DNA of 64,000 nt from Neoechinorhynchus agilis (taxonomy: Eukaryota > Acanthocephala), in assembly GCA_051530055.1 (NCBI GenBank), contig CM121341.1, forward strand, positions 5,580,001-5,644,000. The letters are read 5' to 3'. The position numbers and the translations under genes are program-made. Shown here one piece after another: positions 32,726 to 47,700 of the stretch (positions are counted from its first letter, which is position 1; every line of letters begins with the position of its first letter). The notes under the pieces are model-generated. The model was given only the letters and a program-made list of their open reading frames with translations. It did not search any database and was not told the DNA's origin.

Positions 32726-35700
32726 ATGGGTGCTGTAGCCACCAAAATTATAGTCGCTTCTAAACATGGACTCTCCTCATTCTTGTCGCCAAAAGCAAAG
32801 AGTAAGTTTGTGATCTTTTGACCTTCTCTAATTGAACCGGGGTCACAAACACCTTTTAAAAAACCCATACACGACGATGAGTCGTCGAACCAAAAATTAT
32901 TATGTTTTGCTCATCAATCGGTCATTGCTTCTACTTTGCTCTCACAAACAGTGAGTCTCCCCGCTAAAAAAGACACTTAAATACAGTTTTGATTCTTTTT
33001 TTCGTGTAAAGGAAACGCACTGTCAATGCTAGTTGGTTTATGCTCTTTTAAACAAAAGATACTCCAATTTTCGAGTTAGAACTTTTGCAACCCAGAGGTA
33101 AGGTGGAGATTCTCTATTGTTTAAGTGTGTGTGATCATCCCTCATTCGTGTTCTAAACAGGAGATTCGCCAGAGTGAAGTGGTCTCAGCCACTCTTAGTC
33201 ACCATGCGTTACTCATTTCGGTGAAAAATTGCCCGTGCTCGACGACAACATCCACTACCATTTTACTCATTGATTGTGAATACTTTTTTAGCAACTCGTG
33301 CCACGTTTGCCTTAGACCTTCAGCGCTCATCTTCAACGCTCAACAAACGTCAAAATATTACTTATTCTGATGAAATAAAAGGTATCTTCAAATCTTATAA
33401 GCCTCGTTTTCGATAAGTGTAATTTCTCAACTTGATCAATTTTTGAAAAACAACAACAAATGTAATCCTAAATGAAGAATAGGAGAGAGATGGAGAGTAC
33501 AAGCTGAGTTTGAGCGATCTCTAAGCTTCCTTGGAGAATCAAACATTTCTTTTTGTCTTTTTCGGTCATTTTGCCAAATAAGACTAGTAAACGACCACTT
33601 TTTTTATTTCACATGTAAACTGTTATACTGTTAAACGGATAAATTTAGTTGCTTGAGATTCTACTGAATTCTAAATGAAGAATAAGAGAGAGAAGGAGAG
33701 TAGAAGCTGAGTTTGAGCGATCTCTAAGCTCCTCAATACTCAAAATTACCGATGAGACATTTCTTTTTGTCCTTTTCGGTCATTTTGCCAAATAAGTATT
33801 GATTATGTTGTTTAACGATTGTTGAATTCTTCATGTTTATGGCGAGAAAAATTGACTATGTTATCGCACAAACGACATTTAAGCTATTTTTTAAAATGAC
33901 TTTTGCCCTCCCGCGAAAAAAAAGGATTTTTTGTCGTTATTTAAAGGGCTATTTTCTGTCTCTCTTGTTCGCTATACAATTTGTTGACACCCTGTTTTTC
34001 CCTCACTCTGATTCGCGGCTTAATGGAGCACACGACGTTTTACAAACATTCCTTCAAAGTAATTATAAAGATCAAATTCGATAAAACAGTCGACTGTGGT
34101 TTTTTTGCAAGACGCGTTTTCGTATTTTCAAACTAAAGAGCCATATTCTACATTAAGAGTGTCTTCAGTACGACATTATGGCTTACGCGTTGGTTTTGCG
34201 CAATGCATCCTTATAGAATCTTCTCTAATGTAGCTCACGGTGCTTGTATTGAATGGAGACTTTTGTTTTCAAACTAAAAAGTTTAATCTCTTCATTTTGC
34301 ACTTAGTTTTTGCCAGTGTTTCCAGTCTATTTTGAGACAGGTTCTTATTTTACTGTCTAAGAGCATCCGTTTTCATGTGTCCATACACACACACAATAAC
34401 CGTCGGTCTTTTGTGGTTTAGATTTTATACCATCAAAGTATAGACTTGCAGAGGACCACTAAAATCTATTTCCTTTTTTCTTTTATGATATCCCGGGCCG
34501 AATTTAGATAAAAATGTCGATATGTGAGGAGGTGGAAATTAGAGAATTATTGGGTTTAGAAGTCTTCACACTTGCAATAAATGATTGTTTCGATTAAAAA
34601 GACGTTCTGCCAATCTCACCGTAGGTTCATCATTTCACTTTGTTTGTTAACTGATCATGAACCCAACGAAGTTCGCAGAACGTCTTTAATCGAAATAATC
34701 ATTGGTGTTGACTTCTAAACAATAATTCCGAATTTAGATAATTTGACCATCGGATTCTTGTTATTTTCTCATTTCTTTAAAAACGCTTATTAGTATTCTT
34801 CTTTGATTGTTTCTGGTAAAAGAAGCGACCCAACATTACGATTTTCCTGCGCCTTCCGATATCGCCCGCGCCGATCGATCCAAATCTATATTTTAAAAGC
34901 TTCTTTTTATCCATTGATGTAGCCGCTCATCCCATAATATTTACTTTGGATTTCTCAATGCTGCAAAAAAGGATTTACGCGGACGCCGAAATTTTATTTA
35001 GTTGATAAAATCAGCTCGGTTTACATTTGGGGACGTAAATCTCCGCGATATTTCTCGCAATCTAACCGCATAAACTTAAAAATCTTTTTTTTGAAAAAAA
35101 ACACGAACACAGTTGCATCGCAACGTTTAAAATGGCTTTGGATCTCGTAAAAAATTCACTTTTAACTGAACAATAACAACCTGCGAACGCGTTTAGGATT
35201 ATAATACTAGTAAGCCCACTAACGATACTGAGGTTTCTTGCCTGCAATGAAGGATATGCGCAAGTACTTATCCGATTTCAGGGTCGATCCTTATCAGATT
35301 GTTGAAGAGACGTCGTTAAGTAGTTTCCGGTAAAATTGACTTTGTTAAACTAGAGCAGTCTTAATATATTATTTAGATTCATCCTCTTAAATCAAACTCT
35401 AGGATCGTCTATATATTTCAGGCTAAATATCTCTTTTTTTTGTTGGTCGGACAAAATAAGTCAGTTTACACAAAAATTAGTCTTTCTTGGGCTCTGTTGT
35501 GACTTGCTATTTCCGACTCCCTTGGGATCCGGCACTCTCAACCGTTTGCATGGCAAACAAATGTAACAACTTCAGTGAGCTCGCTGTAATGAAAACTGCA
35601 ACCAAATTTGAGAACGTCTATATTTTACGATCGTCTATGAATATTAATTCGTGCCACACTCCTCATGTTTAATGGATAAGTTTAAAAACTGTCTAAAACT

Positions 35701-38700
35701 CATTTCTTTACAGTTTCTAGAGAACTTCTCATAAAAATACGGGTGTTTGGTTAGTTCGATGTCACTGCAACTGATTCGTCTTAGATAAGCACGTTTGTGC
35801 AGATGCATCAGGTTGGAAAATCGCGATTCTAATCACGTCTTAAGGTGACTTTTATAAAAATAATTTTTACTTCCATCGACTCCGGTTCATACAATTGGTA
35901 GCTTAGAAGCCGGTAAAAAGGTTTTCGAATAATTCTGGCTTCAAGTGAGTGTTTATCTTGAGTATGTCCATTGTAGATCTATACATGGAGGAATCCGCCG
36001 GCCTCAATGTCGACGAGTCGACCTTTGATGACTGTCCTAAAACTCCGAAATTGCGGAAACTGTCAGAAGGTTTGCCTGTCAGACCATTTGCATCAAATTT
36101 ATGGGCGATTAAATCACACTTGGTCCGCTTGTTGTTGATGATGGTGGTGGTGGATAAACTACGAACTAAATGACCCCTCCTATTTGTCAAATAATTACGT
36201 ATTTTCGATCTATTTCATCTGGATGTGATGATCTCACTCTGTCTTAATAATGGAGAAGTGAATTAAACGCCATAGAGACAGACGCGGGTGTTCGACATCT
36301 TTTTCGGGGAAACAGGAAAAGATTAAATCTTCCGTCTGTCATATTTTGCACCACCACCACCACCACATTAAGGCCCTTGAAGTTACGTGCTTAACATAAA
36401 AGTGGTTCGACATGAACACCTCGGTGTCTTCTTTAAAAAAAACGAAGAAGCACGTTTAGATACTGTTCGTGGGTCATTACGCTCTCGAAATGTCGCCACG
36501 CTCTCTTCGTCCAATCGTCTTAAATGTTGATAGAGCAACTGTTCTACATGCCCGGTGGTGATGATTCGTATTTATGCCAGGACGCTGGGTTTTTCCTGCG
36601 ACACATCCACCGTTGCTTTTTGTGTATTTTCCCTGTTTACCTTTGTTATCGTGGTGGTGGTGGTTCCTTCTAACTCCAATCGCTTCGCCATTTAGTATCA
36701 TCTCGACGGTCATCATCATCATCAATCAGCGCCACACAGCCGCCAATCAACGATTCTCGGCGCGATCAACCTGAGGACAAGGTTCTTCTATACACCACAG
36801 ACTTTACTACCAATTCAGCATCAACGGCTACAAATCTAGCAGCAGCAGCAGCAGCAGCAGATATGGACTCATCGACATATTCCGTTCCGCAACATCTTAA
36901 TCAACTCATAGCACCGGTGCCCCAACGCGCTGGTTCGTTTTCGAAGCCGGCTTCAGTTGATCGTCGTCTCGGTCATCATCAGCACCAACGGAGACGTGTG
37001 AACAAGTCCCAACCTAACCTCTTGATGAACCAACCTCCTCCACCACCCTCATCCGTTTCGAACCATGAGTGTTGCAGTGAACGTAAACAAGCCAGAATGC
37101 GGGTTATAAGCTGTCCAAGTGTTCATGTTGTTGATCTTTTCAAGTCTTTACTGTGCGCAGTGCCACGCTCGGATGAAATTTTCCAGGTATTTATGGCGAC
37201 TTATTTATCGCGCACCCCCCCCCTCCGATTTTACTAACATCGAAGGCTCTCGCTCAATATGGCGACTCGATCAATGCAACTTCGATAAAGTTTTTACTCA
37301 ATGAACGTGATTACGAGGACTGCTCGTTGATACGCAAAGAGTACTCCAAATACCAGGCAAGTCATTTTCTCTTTCTCCTTACGCAATGTTCCGATATCAT
37401 CGACTGTTGACCCACTCCTTTAACAGGGATCCGCTCTTTGCGCATACTTTGATAAAGTCCTAACCGAACAACAATGGGAGCAAATATTCCTTATCCAAGC
37501 AAACAATAACCAGTTCTGTACAAAGAATACTCCGGCCTCTAGTTTTCTGTCACTATTCCACATTTCCGATTTCGTAACGATTGCAAGTGGCCGAAAAGTT
37601 GCTTTTATTGATCCAAGCGAACGCATATCGGACGACGAACGCTCATTTGTCGCTCTTTTCGACCTCGACGACGATTGTGAGGAGGTACGCATTCTAGCCG
37701 ATCAATTCAAACCAATCTTTGATGCTCCACTCGTGTCGATGCGTTCGTCGTCCGGTGGCACAATGATCCGCCTTCCTCTAAGATGCTGCCAGCACAAACT
37801 GGCATCTCGTGTTGGATACACTTATCAATGCCAAAGATGTAATAGACGCGGGCGATCTTCTGATAAGTCATTTCTAACACCATCAGTACTCACATCAGAA
37901 CGAATAATCGAACAAGCTCAAAGATTCGCAGATGAGTTCGCACAACTTACTCTAATGTTCGCACGATCGCTCACATCGATCTCATTCTACCGGTCTTCAG
38001 ATGGACGTATATATCAGCAACTGTTCAGCATGAATCTTGAGTTCCTTAGTGATTTAGAAAAAGATTCAATGCATAAACTCATTGACGGTGCCATATCAAA
38101 CTCTGATTATCCAACGGGTTACACAACAACAGTTATGTTCACGAACGAACAGCAGGATTTTACTGACTGTCAACGCTGGGTATTGTCTGCGTTAGCCTTA
38201 AATGATAATGTTGACCCATATGCCCTTAAAATAGCTTTTCCGTTAGGACTTGAATCGGATTGTCGACTAATTGATCGAAATAGTTGCATAAAATACCTTC
38301 TATCAACTCAAAGTCATCATACATGCGTAAGGTGCTTCAGAATGTGTGAAGATAGGATGTTTGCTATTCACTTGGAGCCTTTAAATCCATTCCATTTGGT
38401 CGAATCATTCTCGAAATCGTCTCTCAGTGAAGCTCTTGAGAGTGTTAAATTCGCCCAGGCTTACTCAATATGTCTGCGACAACTCACTTTACGTGCAGAT
38501 ATTGACCTTGATACAATATGGTCACTCATGCCGGCTTTTGATGAGGCCAATGGTTTCGCTTCCACAATCTGGCGAGAACTCGTATTACAAGAGCTTTTTT
38601 TTAGTCAAACTGACGGATGGGGATTTGTGGCTGTTGATGATATGATTGTGAATCAAGTCGAAGACCGACACACGAACGATATTTTACAAGAAACAATCAC

Positions 38701-41700
38701 TCATATTCTCGCCGAATCAAATGAACCAGTAGTTCAACCACCTAAACATGTACTAAATGCCTTGTTATCAACCGAACTCGATGGAACTCGGCGTCCTCTA
38801 CAGACCGTAACCCCTACACGGATCTCCAACATTCTTCGGACCTGTAATAGCAATGAATCGCTCACGGCTACAAATGGTATTATGTTGTCATTGTCACAAA
38901 AACAAAAATGTCGAATACTCGAATATTTCCTCGAAGAGGGCGACCCTAATCTCCTTCAAGGTCTTCAATTGCTCCCACTGGCATCCGGAGAATTTATTCA
39001 ATTTTCTGACGCACAACCAGCAGTCTACGTGTGTCAAAAACCATTCGATGAACATCTCTTCAGCCACCTTCGTGATCGTCTTCTGTCAACCGATATATTA
39101 TCTCCTGAAATGATAAAATCAATAGCGTCGATGGGTAAGCGCTTGCATGCGTCTGAATGTTACTTTTTCTCCTTCCATGGTTAAAAATGACACAAGGGGG
39201 AACCGTTTTTGTCACCGCTCCCAGCACTTACTCTTCCCCGTCGATTCTGCATTTTGTGAGCACGAACGTAATGGGAGCTATCCTGCGCTAAAGCAACCTG
39301 TTACTCTTCCCTTCTGATAAAGGCTGGTAGATCCTAATTTCCACTGTATGCAAGCACAGTCAAATCTTTATTAACTCAAACTCTTGCTGCTCGGTTAGTA
39401 AACATCAAGTATTATTTTAGCTTTCACAGAAAAAAACCCAACAATGTTTGTAGTTATGTTCATAGATGTGGAAACTGTTTACATTTTCCATCCAATTAGA
39501 TTCGTCGCTGTTTGTAATCTCCTTGTTTTTAGTGGCACCTTTTAAACTAAAAATCAACTAACAAAAACCTATATTATCCTCGAAGGTTTGTTGATTTGTA
39601 TTTTGTGCTATTCGAAATCAATTTCTGATATACTGTTTTAAATTTTATCGACATTGACCGTGTTTTACTTTACAATTACGAGATGATCTGTTTAATTGGA
39701 GACACAACACTAATATTCTTTGGAATTTCTCTGATTTTAAATGCTCATCCGTTATAAAATGGTTTTTTGGAAAGATAAGGTTCGTCCGTTAGAACAGCAA
39801 CATTGATGGCGACAAATGCACTGGATTATTAGTGCTGCTCGAAATAACAAGTGAAGAAATTTAAGAAAGTGCAAACACCATTTCGAAATCCTGCGTAGAA
39901 AATAACAAGCTAATTTTTAATTTTCCCCAGAACAAAATCCATTTAGCGTACTCAAATTTCTGCGTTACACTGAAAAAAAGAAGAAGCTACGATGGCATTT
40001 ATATTAATAGACCACACAACCCATGAAAAATGATGTGAACTTCACATAGACGTAGAAACAACTAACTAATGGAAAAACTATAGGTTATAAATACACGAAT
40101 AGCTTTTAAGCACGTTTTATTGGCAAATATCCTCTTGGGACGTTTTAGAAGTTTCCCCGATGTTCTACTAAAAATATTAAGGATGATGGTTTCTTTGATC
40201 GACTACACAAAAATTCGTTGTTATTAGAGTCATCGAAAGTTTTTATATTGGTTTCTAACATCCCGACGAGACAATCTTGGGAGTGTCGATATGTGAGGAA
40301 CTACCGGGGGGCGGAATGTAATTAGAGAATTATTGTGTTTAGAAGTCTACATCCGCAATAAATGATTGTTTCGATTAAAAAGACGTTCTGCCAATCTCAC
40401 CGTAGGTTCATAATCAGTTCTAAAATACAAGTGGATGAGTAATTATTCCGCTCTCACATGCGCTTTGTATTTTTTGGAATGATGACGAACCTACGGTGAG
40501 GTTCGCAGAACGTCTTTTTCGATCGAAATAATCATTTATTGCAAGTGTGAAGACTTCTAACCATAATAATTCCAATCTCGAGTGATAGGAATACCTTCCG
40601 ATGTGACCGGAATGTAGTATGAAATATTTTTCAATTTAAATGGTGACAAATTGTTAACTGCCACAAGCAGCTTTTCTTTCTTTTGATAAACTACCAAGTG
40701 AATTTTTCACCAGAATAAAGCTTTCACCCATTTCATATAAACATTTACAGCTTACCATCTTTTTCTCAAACGTTTATTGAAATTTTCAATTTTTGGGAAG
40801 ATCAACAACGCCACCGGGCCGAATTATGTCTAATTAGGCCATCAAAATTAATATCATTAAAATATTTGCAACATTCATTTTGGGCAGTCATTAGATCGCA
40901 ATTACTAGAGACCTGTTTTCTACTAATCGCAACCGTCCTTCTAATTCAGGGTCATAGGAACCTGTTTTTATGATGAATTTCGATTAAAATTATTGCAAAC
41001 TTTTCCATACCATCAATTATCAGAAATGTTTCCACGAAGTTTTGCGTGCCGGAGCCCGAGTCATCCGTGAAAACGCTAACTGTCACTGACTTTAAGGCAT
41101 GTCGTTGCACAATGTTCTTATACGAGATTTTTCCTAGGACATGAAATTTTTTCCTATAAACACATCCAACATTGAGATTTTCCGGCTGATTTATATTTTT
41201 AGTCATATGATTGGTGGACATAATTCCGGTTGAATAACAAAAAAAACTGATGCGGCTAGTTTTTCTTCTTTCGAAATATTTCCTAATGATAAAGGAATCT
41301 TTAACCGGTGGATTATGTTCACTGCCACCACCATTCAATACTGATATTTTTGTTGTGTGGCATTCCTTCCTCGATTAGATTGAAGGTCTCTGCTCGTTGG
41401 TGCAGCTTTTTTTGTTTGTTTCGCTAATGGATTCACGTTCGTGAGAGGAGACAATTGTGAGTTTATATACCCTTTTCTATCAGACTCTTTTTTCTTGACA
41501 TGACGGTTTGTTTGCTGTCAGAATATCTACAAAAAATTTTGTTTCCTGTCATCGACATTTTTCGATGGTTATTTCTTAAAAAAGAGAGGAAGGACTATCT
41601 TTTCAATTGTGGCTAGCATTTTTTTTGAAAGGCGGTTGTGCGCACAATCGCAGAATCTGAAAGCTGTATTGACAATACTGAAAGACAAAGTGCGAGGCGC

Positions 41701-44700
41701 ACTATTTCCCTCCTCCATTCCTCTCGAGACTGCCACTTCTACGAGATCATTCGACGGTAGCAGCAGTCAAGGCTACGGTGGGGTTACCACTACCTTCACA
41801 ACAACAACGAGCATAAGTTCGGCTGTATTCTCCCCGATTTTTTTTAAAAGAAGACAAATGTCCGGTCGTCGCAGTGATAGATTTCAACATTATCACCAAT
41901 TCAATGATCGCCACCGAATATATCCGTACAATGTTCGAGCAGTATTCAGAGGTGATTTTTTCTCATTGTTTGAGCTTTCTTGTCGAAATAGACAATCGTT
42001 CTTTTCCTCCGCGACTTTTCCATGACATTGAACGTATACACGCCGTTTCGTCGCTCGTTTGTCGCTCCAACCAAAAAAATTCAATTCTTGCCCGCAACCA
42101 ACGGAAAAGGACATGCGGCTCACCACTCTAAGATTATCTCACGATACTCTAATGATCGTCGAAGGTAGTTTCCCTACCCTTGGTGCACAATCACATTATC
42201 TTCTTAGTTTTGTTGTCTCCGTTTTCCGACACTCCCGATTTGTGTTGTGCTAGCAAAAAATGTGCATGGTGGATCATAGGCGCCATATCTTGACATTGAT
42301 GTTACCAAAGGAACGTGTTCTACACCACATCTTTTCGACTAGTACTTTCCTGCCACAGAAAAAAACGTTAATCTTCCATGCACAAAAAGCAGCACCGCTT
42401 CTCCCATGCACACATTTACGATGGAGACGATGATGATGATGATGGTGGCAATAGTCTAACAACGGAAATTCAGAATTCATCCGCCAAGGACTCATGGGTG
42501 AATCCTCATCCAAAATGCCGAGAATCCCTTCAATATTTTCTCCATGCTCATCGCGCGAATCGCGTCGCTTGTATTGGGTTGCCGGAAGGAGACGGACCAG
42601 TGGCATCGCCGAAACTACCTCCTCCGTTGTTATTAATCCGCTTATGGATGGTAAGCTCGCGCTAATCCTTTGAAACCAAGGGGAATCCCTCATACATCTT
42701 TAAATACTGCTATCTTTTGAATGGAGGAGAAAATGCGCTCGTTAAATGTACGGTACACCGTCGTTTTCCCATATACTGAAGAGGTCAACTTTCTCTTGTG
42801 CACATGATAAAGAAGTGCGAAACTTGCTTGTTAAAAAGTTCGCGAGGTCGAAAAAGAATATGCTTTATGAAGCCTGAGAGAAGACGAAGCCGGAATTATG
42901 AATAGTCATTAGGAGTTCCACCACTGTTCTATGAGAGAAATCCGCCAACTTCCACTCTTCTCTCTGTCCACCCAGTCACACTTATAATCAATCGTTTTTA
43001 TCTCTTCCATTAACATGCTTTCACGTCTTCCATTGAGATTAACTTTGGCCTAAAACTTTTTGAGTAATATCGAAAGTTGACACACGCATTCAAAAGTGTG
43101 CGATACGGCTCTCGTTATTTTACTCGAACCTCGTACAACAAACGAGTGGCTTACTGGTAGATGATCCGCTTTATTATCTACAGACTCGTCGAACTTTATA
43201 GTGGAAATGTTTCCAAAGTAATAAACGCTTTTCTTTTCCATCCCAGGTTTCTTTTATCCGTGCTTTTGCAGCGATTATTTGTGTGGAAACCAGTGTTTCA
43301 TGATAATTTCCCCGACACAGCCTCCAGCAATCGCTTTTTACTAGTTACTCTTTGGATCGCAGCCCTTAAGCCCAGTAACAAGTTTGTTTATCTGACTCTC
43401 ACTTTCCTATTATGATAGTTTTGCCTTCAAATCTCCTCTAGTAAAGTCGAGCTTCTATCCCGTCCTCATTGTCTCATGTAGACTATAGGTCCTCAAAATA
43501 ACAGCATGAAGTCATCAGGCTGTAAAGTGGGTTGAAATGAATGGTGAATACTAATCATATTGTTGACTAGTAGGAGGAGGAGGAGATACGAATATATATT
43601 CATCCTTATGCTGCTCTTCGGGCGCATTCGTGTGTAAAGCGAATCACGCCTTCATCCATTCTTGTTTTGATTTTATGCCTATTTTTGGATAGTTCTTCGA
43701 ATCTCTTATCATTCGAGTATTCTTAGATCGTTTAATTTCGACTCTGAACACTAGACTGCTTCAAATCTTTTACCGCAATCTCTCAGAGCGGTTTCAACAT
43801 TTTAGCCTAAGCAGCGTAATGCACTTCTACGTAGCCTAAAAGCAAGTAAAAAATCTTAGCTTGAACGAATCTCTATGCTTTCTGTTCATCGCTCAAATGT
43901 TCAAAAGGTAAAACCAATAACCGAACTTCACACCTTCGCATACAAAATCGCCAGCATCTTTAACTGAATGCCCTGTATCTCTAATGGTATCCCTCTCTTC
44001 CTCAACTCATTCCCATTTGATGACGAGAAAATGTTTCAAATGAATCTAAATTACGGCGATTTCCGTATACATCTCGGCAAAAATATTTCAAACTCCTAAA
44101 AAAGTGTGCGTTTCATCCTTCGTAATAAGCTACCGATTTGGGAATAGCACTTTCAAAAAATGCTTAGAATTTTATACGACAAAGTCTTCGTGAACTTCAC
44201 CGAAAGCGCGACAACTACGACTATAATATCCTGTTAATCTGTCAAAGATAAGCTTTTAAACATTCGTGCTTGAAACCTTTTCGTTGTTGGCAAATGGTGG
44301 TAATATTTTATGCAAATAGCTTTGAACTTACCCTCTGAATCATAATTGTACAAAATTACTAGAATTCAATTTTATTATTAGATGTCGATCTTTAAGAACT
44401 TCTCTTGTTTGTGGTTCGCTCATCGTCGTTGCTCGCATTTTAAGACTACTTCTCACCAGGAAAATTGCTTTGCGTTCTCTCTTCAGTCGTCAAATTTTCT
44501 TTCCTTACAATGGTATTCCGGCGTAGTCTTGGGCGTCACTTTCCCTAATGTTTCCCTCTTAATGGTTCCATAGCAGAAGCAGTAGCATGGTCGATTGCAT
44601 AAGAGTGCTCGAGCAGCTCCATGAAGGTGCACACTGTGAATTTTTGTTTTTTTGTTATATGAAAGGATAATCGGAATATTTGGTTTTTTTTAAAGTATTA

Positions 44701-47700
44701 AAAACTAGACGCGACCCAAGACTAGACACTGGTTGTCGTCTCTAAACCAAGGAAACAGCGTATTCGCTTCAAAAGAGATTTAAATATACATTTTCGTTAG
44801 GAAAAGAGACCGGCTAGAAGATTACACAACTGATCCTCGTGTCTCCTCTGATTTTTCATTACAACTCTAAATAGACGAGAAGTGGTCACTACGGGATCAG
44901 ATTTCTCATGCTTCTACGTACGGCGTAACTTTGTCACCATCCAGTTCTTTTATTGCAATCCAGCAAAAATGGTTTTTTTTTCGTTCGCTATATCCCTACT
45001 CTCCGTTATAAGACACATGAGGGATGATCGCCGATATGTGGACTATTGGCGTAGATACGAGTCCACACCTCCGCTCGTTCTCACATCGCTCAAAACTTCT
45101 TGGCCTACCAGCGATCTAAACCCATCATCCGATTCCACCGTCGTGGAACGCCGAACACACAACAATCGCCAGTTCAGATCGAGTTATGCCGGCCCAAGTG
45201 GAGGAAATTTTGTACATAACACCAGTCAGCATTTGTTACCTCCACCAGCAATATCACCTTCGTTTTATCGCCAGTCTTCTTCTGTTCACAAGAGAAGGCC
45301 TCTTAGTTGGTATGGCTGCAGCAGCAGCAGCAATTCTAGACCTATTGATGCTGAAGTTTTCGGCGGTTATAGTCGCATTAGCGGCTCTTACCATGAAAAC
45401 AAAGTACATAGTGAGTCTTTTTTTAAGAAAATGCGCATCGTGGCGCTTCTTGACTCATATTTTCGCGATCTACTGTACATAGTGAATTTGTGAACTCTTG
45501 ATGGAAATGATCTGCTGGAAAATGTTCTTATGTTTTAAAAAACTCTCGTTTTCTACCACTATAGATTGCCGCCGTAAAATAATCACGACTTTTTTTGTCT
45601 AAAGTGAACTTTGTCATTCTTTAACATGCTCTTTTTTCGTTTTCGATGTTACGTTACCACTTCCCTGAAAGCTTGGATGAGGAAGGCGATAAAAGAACGA
45701 TAAGTCGCGTTTCCTTAAAGTTGCGAAAACCCGTCGACAAGGGTAGGTGTAGAAGATATAGCAATCCTCTTTAGTTGCTGCATAAATGCTTCTAAATTAG
45801 CATAGAAGCATTTTGCGAAAGGACACTCTACTGAGGCTGTTATTATATAATTACTCGCAATGAAGAATATCATGAGCACAACCCAACACATCGTTAGCTC
45901 TTCTTGATGTCTTTTAAGTTCAGCATCAAGAAAGGTCTTAAGCCCCTTTCAAAGTCGCAAACTTCCAGAGCCTTCTTATTTCATCACCGTGTATGCGAAA
46001 CTTTAATTGACCGCGGCATCTCCGCCGGGCAAGTTTTTGTCGGAGATTGTTTTGCTCATCACAGCGCCTATCTTCTATTTAGTACTTATTTAGTGCTAGT
46101 TGTTTCCATCAAGAACCCAGCTCGCTTTTAACCAGCTTCGATTGCATAATTCGTCAATTCTCACATCTCTTTCCCAATTGTCATTAAGAGGGTACACAAA
46201 TCAAACCAATGCCGGACACCCAATCAGAATTTGCTGATTTAGTCATGATACCTAAGGAATGGCGGAGGGGCGAGGACGTCGTCCGGTGGTCAAAGCACCA
46301 CGACTACTATAATATCCATTGGCTCGAGAATCTTTGGAAATATATTCGAGATAAGATGCCGACAGATCTAAGTCCAATCGAAAACTTCAACCTTCTTTAT
46401 GTAACAAATTCAAGAGAGCAGTTTATGGTTTTGTATAAAATCTCAAAAGACAGTACTCTGTTGTATTGTTCAAAAGAACAATTACTCGATCCTTTGTTTT
46501 CGTCTATGCAGCGCATTATGTTGAAACTTGGGATTGAAGTAGTGGATGGTTTTCCGGACGTTATAACCCATCATCCCGATTTCCATAGATTTGTCCAACC
46601 CTTCAATAGTGCTGGAGTACTGGGTGCAATGAGGAATAAAATGCGACGAACAAGTTTATCGGCATGTTCCAAATTTCTATCTCAAGCATTTAACAACGAT
46701 CTGAGTCCTAAAGAAGTGGCTACAGTTAGAACATTCTTTTGCAAGTATTTTCCGCCGACAAGCAATGAACCAGACATTGAGCTCCTTCGAGCGATTCCGA
46801 TGTTTGTGGACGCTATTGGTGGAAATGGCGGTCTCGAATGCCGAGAACAATTTGTATCGGTCGACCAAACCTTTTTGTGTTACTCAAATGGTCCTAAATG
46901 CCCGCCCGTAAAAAGTTCAAAGTCGATAATATTTGCCCAAGATAAAGATAGTCGTGTTTTAGTTGAACGTCTTGGTCAACGGATAAGTGATTTTAATTCA
47001 ATTGCACGCCACGTTGTTGCGACGGCTGTTGCTACTTTTCAAGATGAGCGTAACGGAATGTCATCGTCTATTGTGGCCACCGGAAAGTGGATTTTGGCAC
47101 ACTGTGCAGGTATCATTCTGGCAGATACATTATGTCAAGAGTCTCTTTCGAAAGCACGTCTATTCCAAAACAGGAAGCTCGAATTGTGCTCCCCGTCTGA
47201 GATGATAGATCCAACGTTTCGTGAGCGATTTGTCTCGGTTCTAAGCACTCGTCTTTTGCCAAATCTCGACCTTATTACCGAGGGGAACATCAGTCTACTA
47301 AAAATGATGAAGCTTCGGAACATTTACGATGTCACTGCCGATGAATTGGTTGAAGCCTGTGAACTTTCACGAACATTTACTCTAGACAGACGACGTGTAC
47401 TCGCCAATCTACTCGTTGACGTTCTCACAATTAACGACCGATTGCTCAATGAATATGTCAATAATTTGGCCGTAGGAAAGGTGGCAATTGTACCTACGTT
47501 CAAGGCGTTTATTCATACTTTCCCCTGGGTTCCTGTAATGCAACAGCGACCAAGTGGCTATCCATCATCCTTAATTTGGATGGCTGAACTGAAGAAAACC
47601 GGAACGACATCGCCAGCCTTTATTCCGCTACCAGAAAGTGTAGTTCATTGCTATCTCTTTTATCGGTGCGCAAAACTTTTGTAATTTCTTATCTCAACAT

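Larger units (their letters stand above)
39135..46188 (+). other. 7.05-kb sacsin intron with exon-like islands
   Basis: The coding joint (ATG G, then AG GGT ACA) is clear on protein grounds, so this is an intron. Inside it are islands with coding-like composition that end at good donors in phase 1, the same phase as the host junction: up to 41951 (GAG then GTGATT), 42494-42650 (starting MGESSSKMPRIP, donor GTAAGC), 44964-45410 (acceptor CAATCCAG, containing VDYWRRYESTPP and HLLPPPAISPSFY, donor GTGAGT) and 45907-45934 (MSFKFSIKK, donor GTCTTA). They may be alternative first exons or cassette exons. No homology was recognised. Confidence 0.45.

Noticed and set aside
36477-36774. Overlapping frames on both strands before sacsin exon 3
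   Set aside because: Driven by CAT/GTG triplet repeats; the sacsin frame enters only after the acceptor at 36695.
42274-42693. 139-codon minus-strand frame in the sacsin intron, including a His run
   Set aside because: Overlaps a plus-strand exon-like island with a good donor; the His run is antisense of a GATGAT microsatellite.
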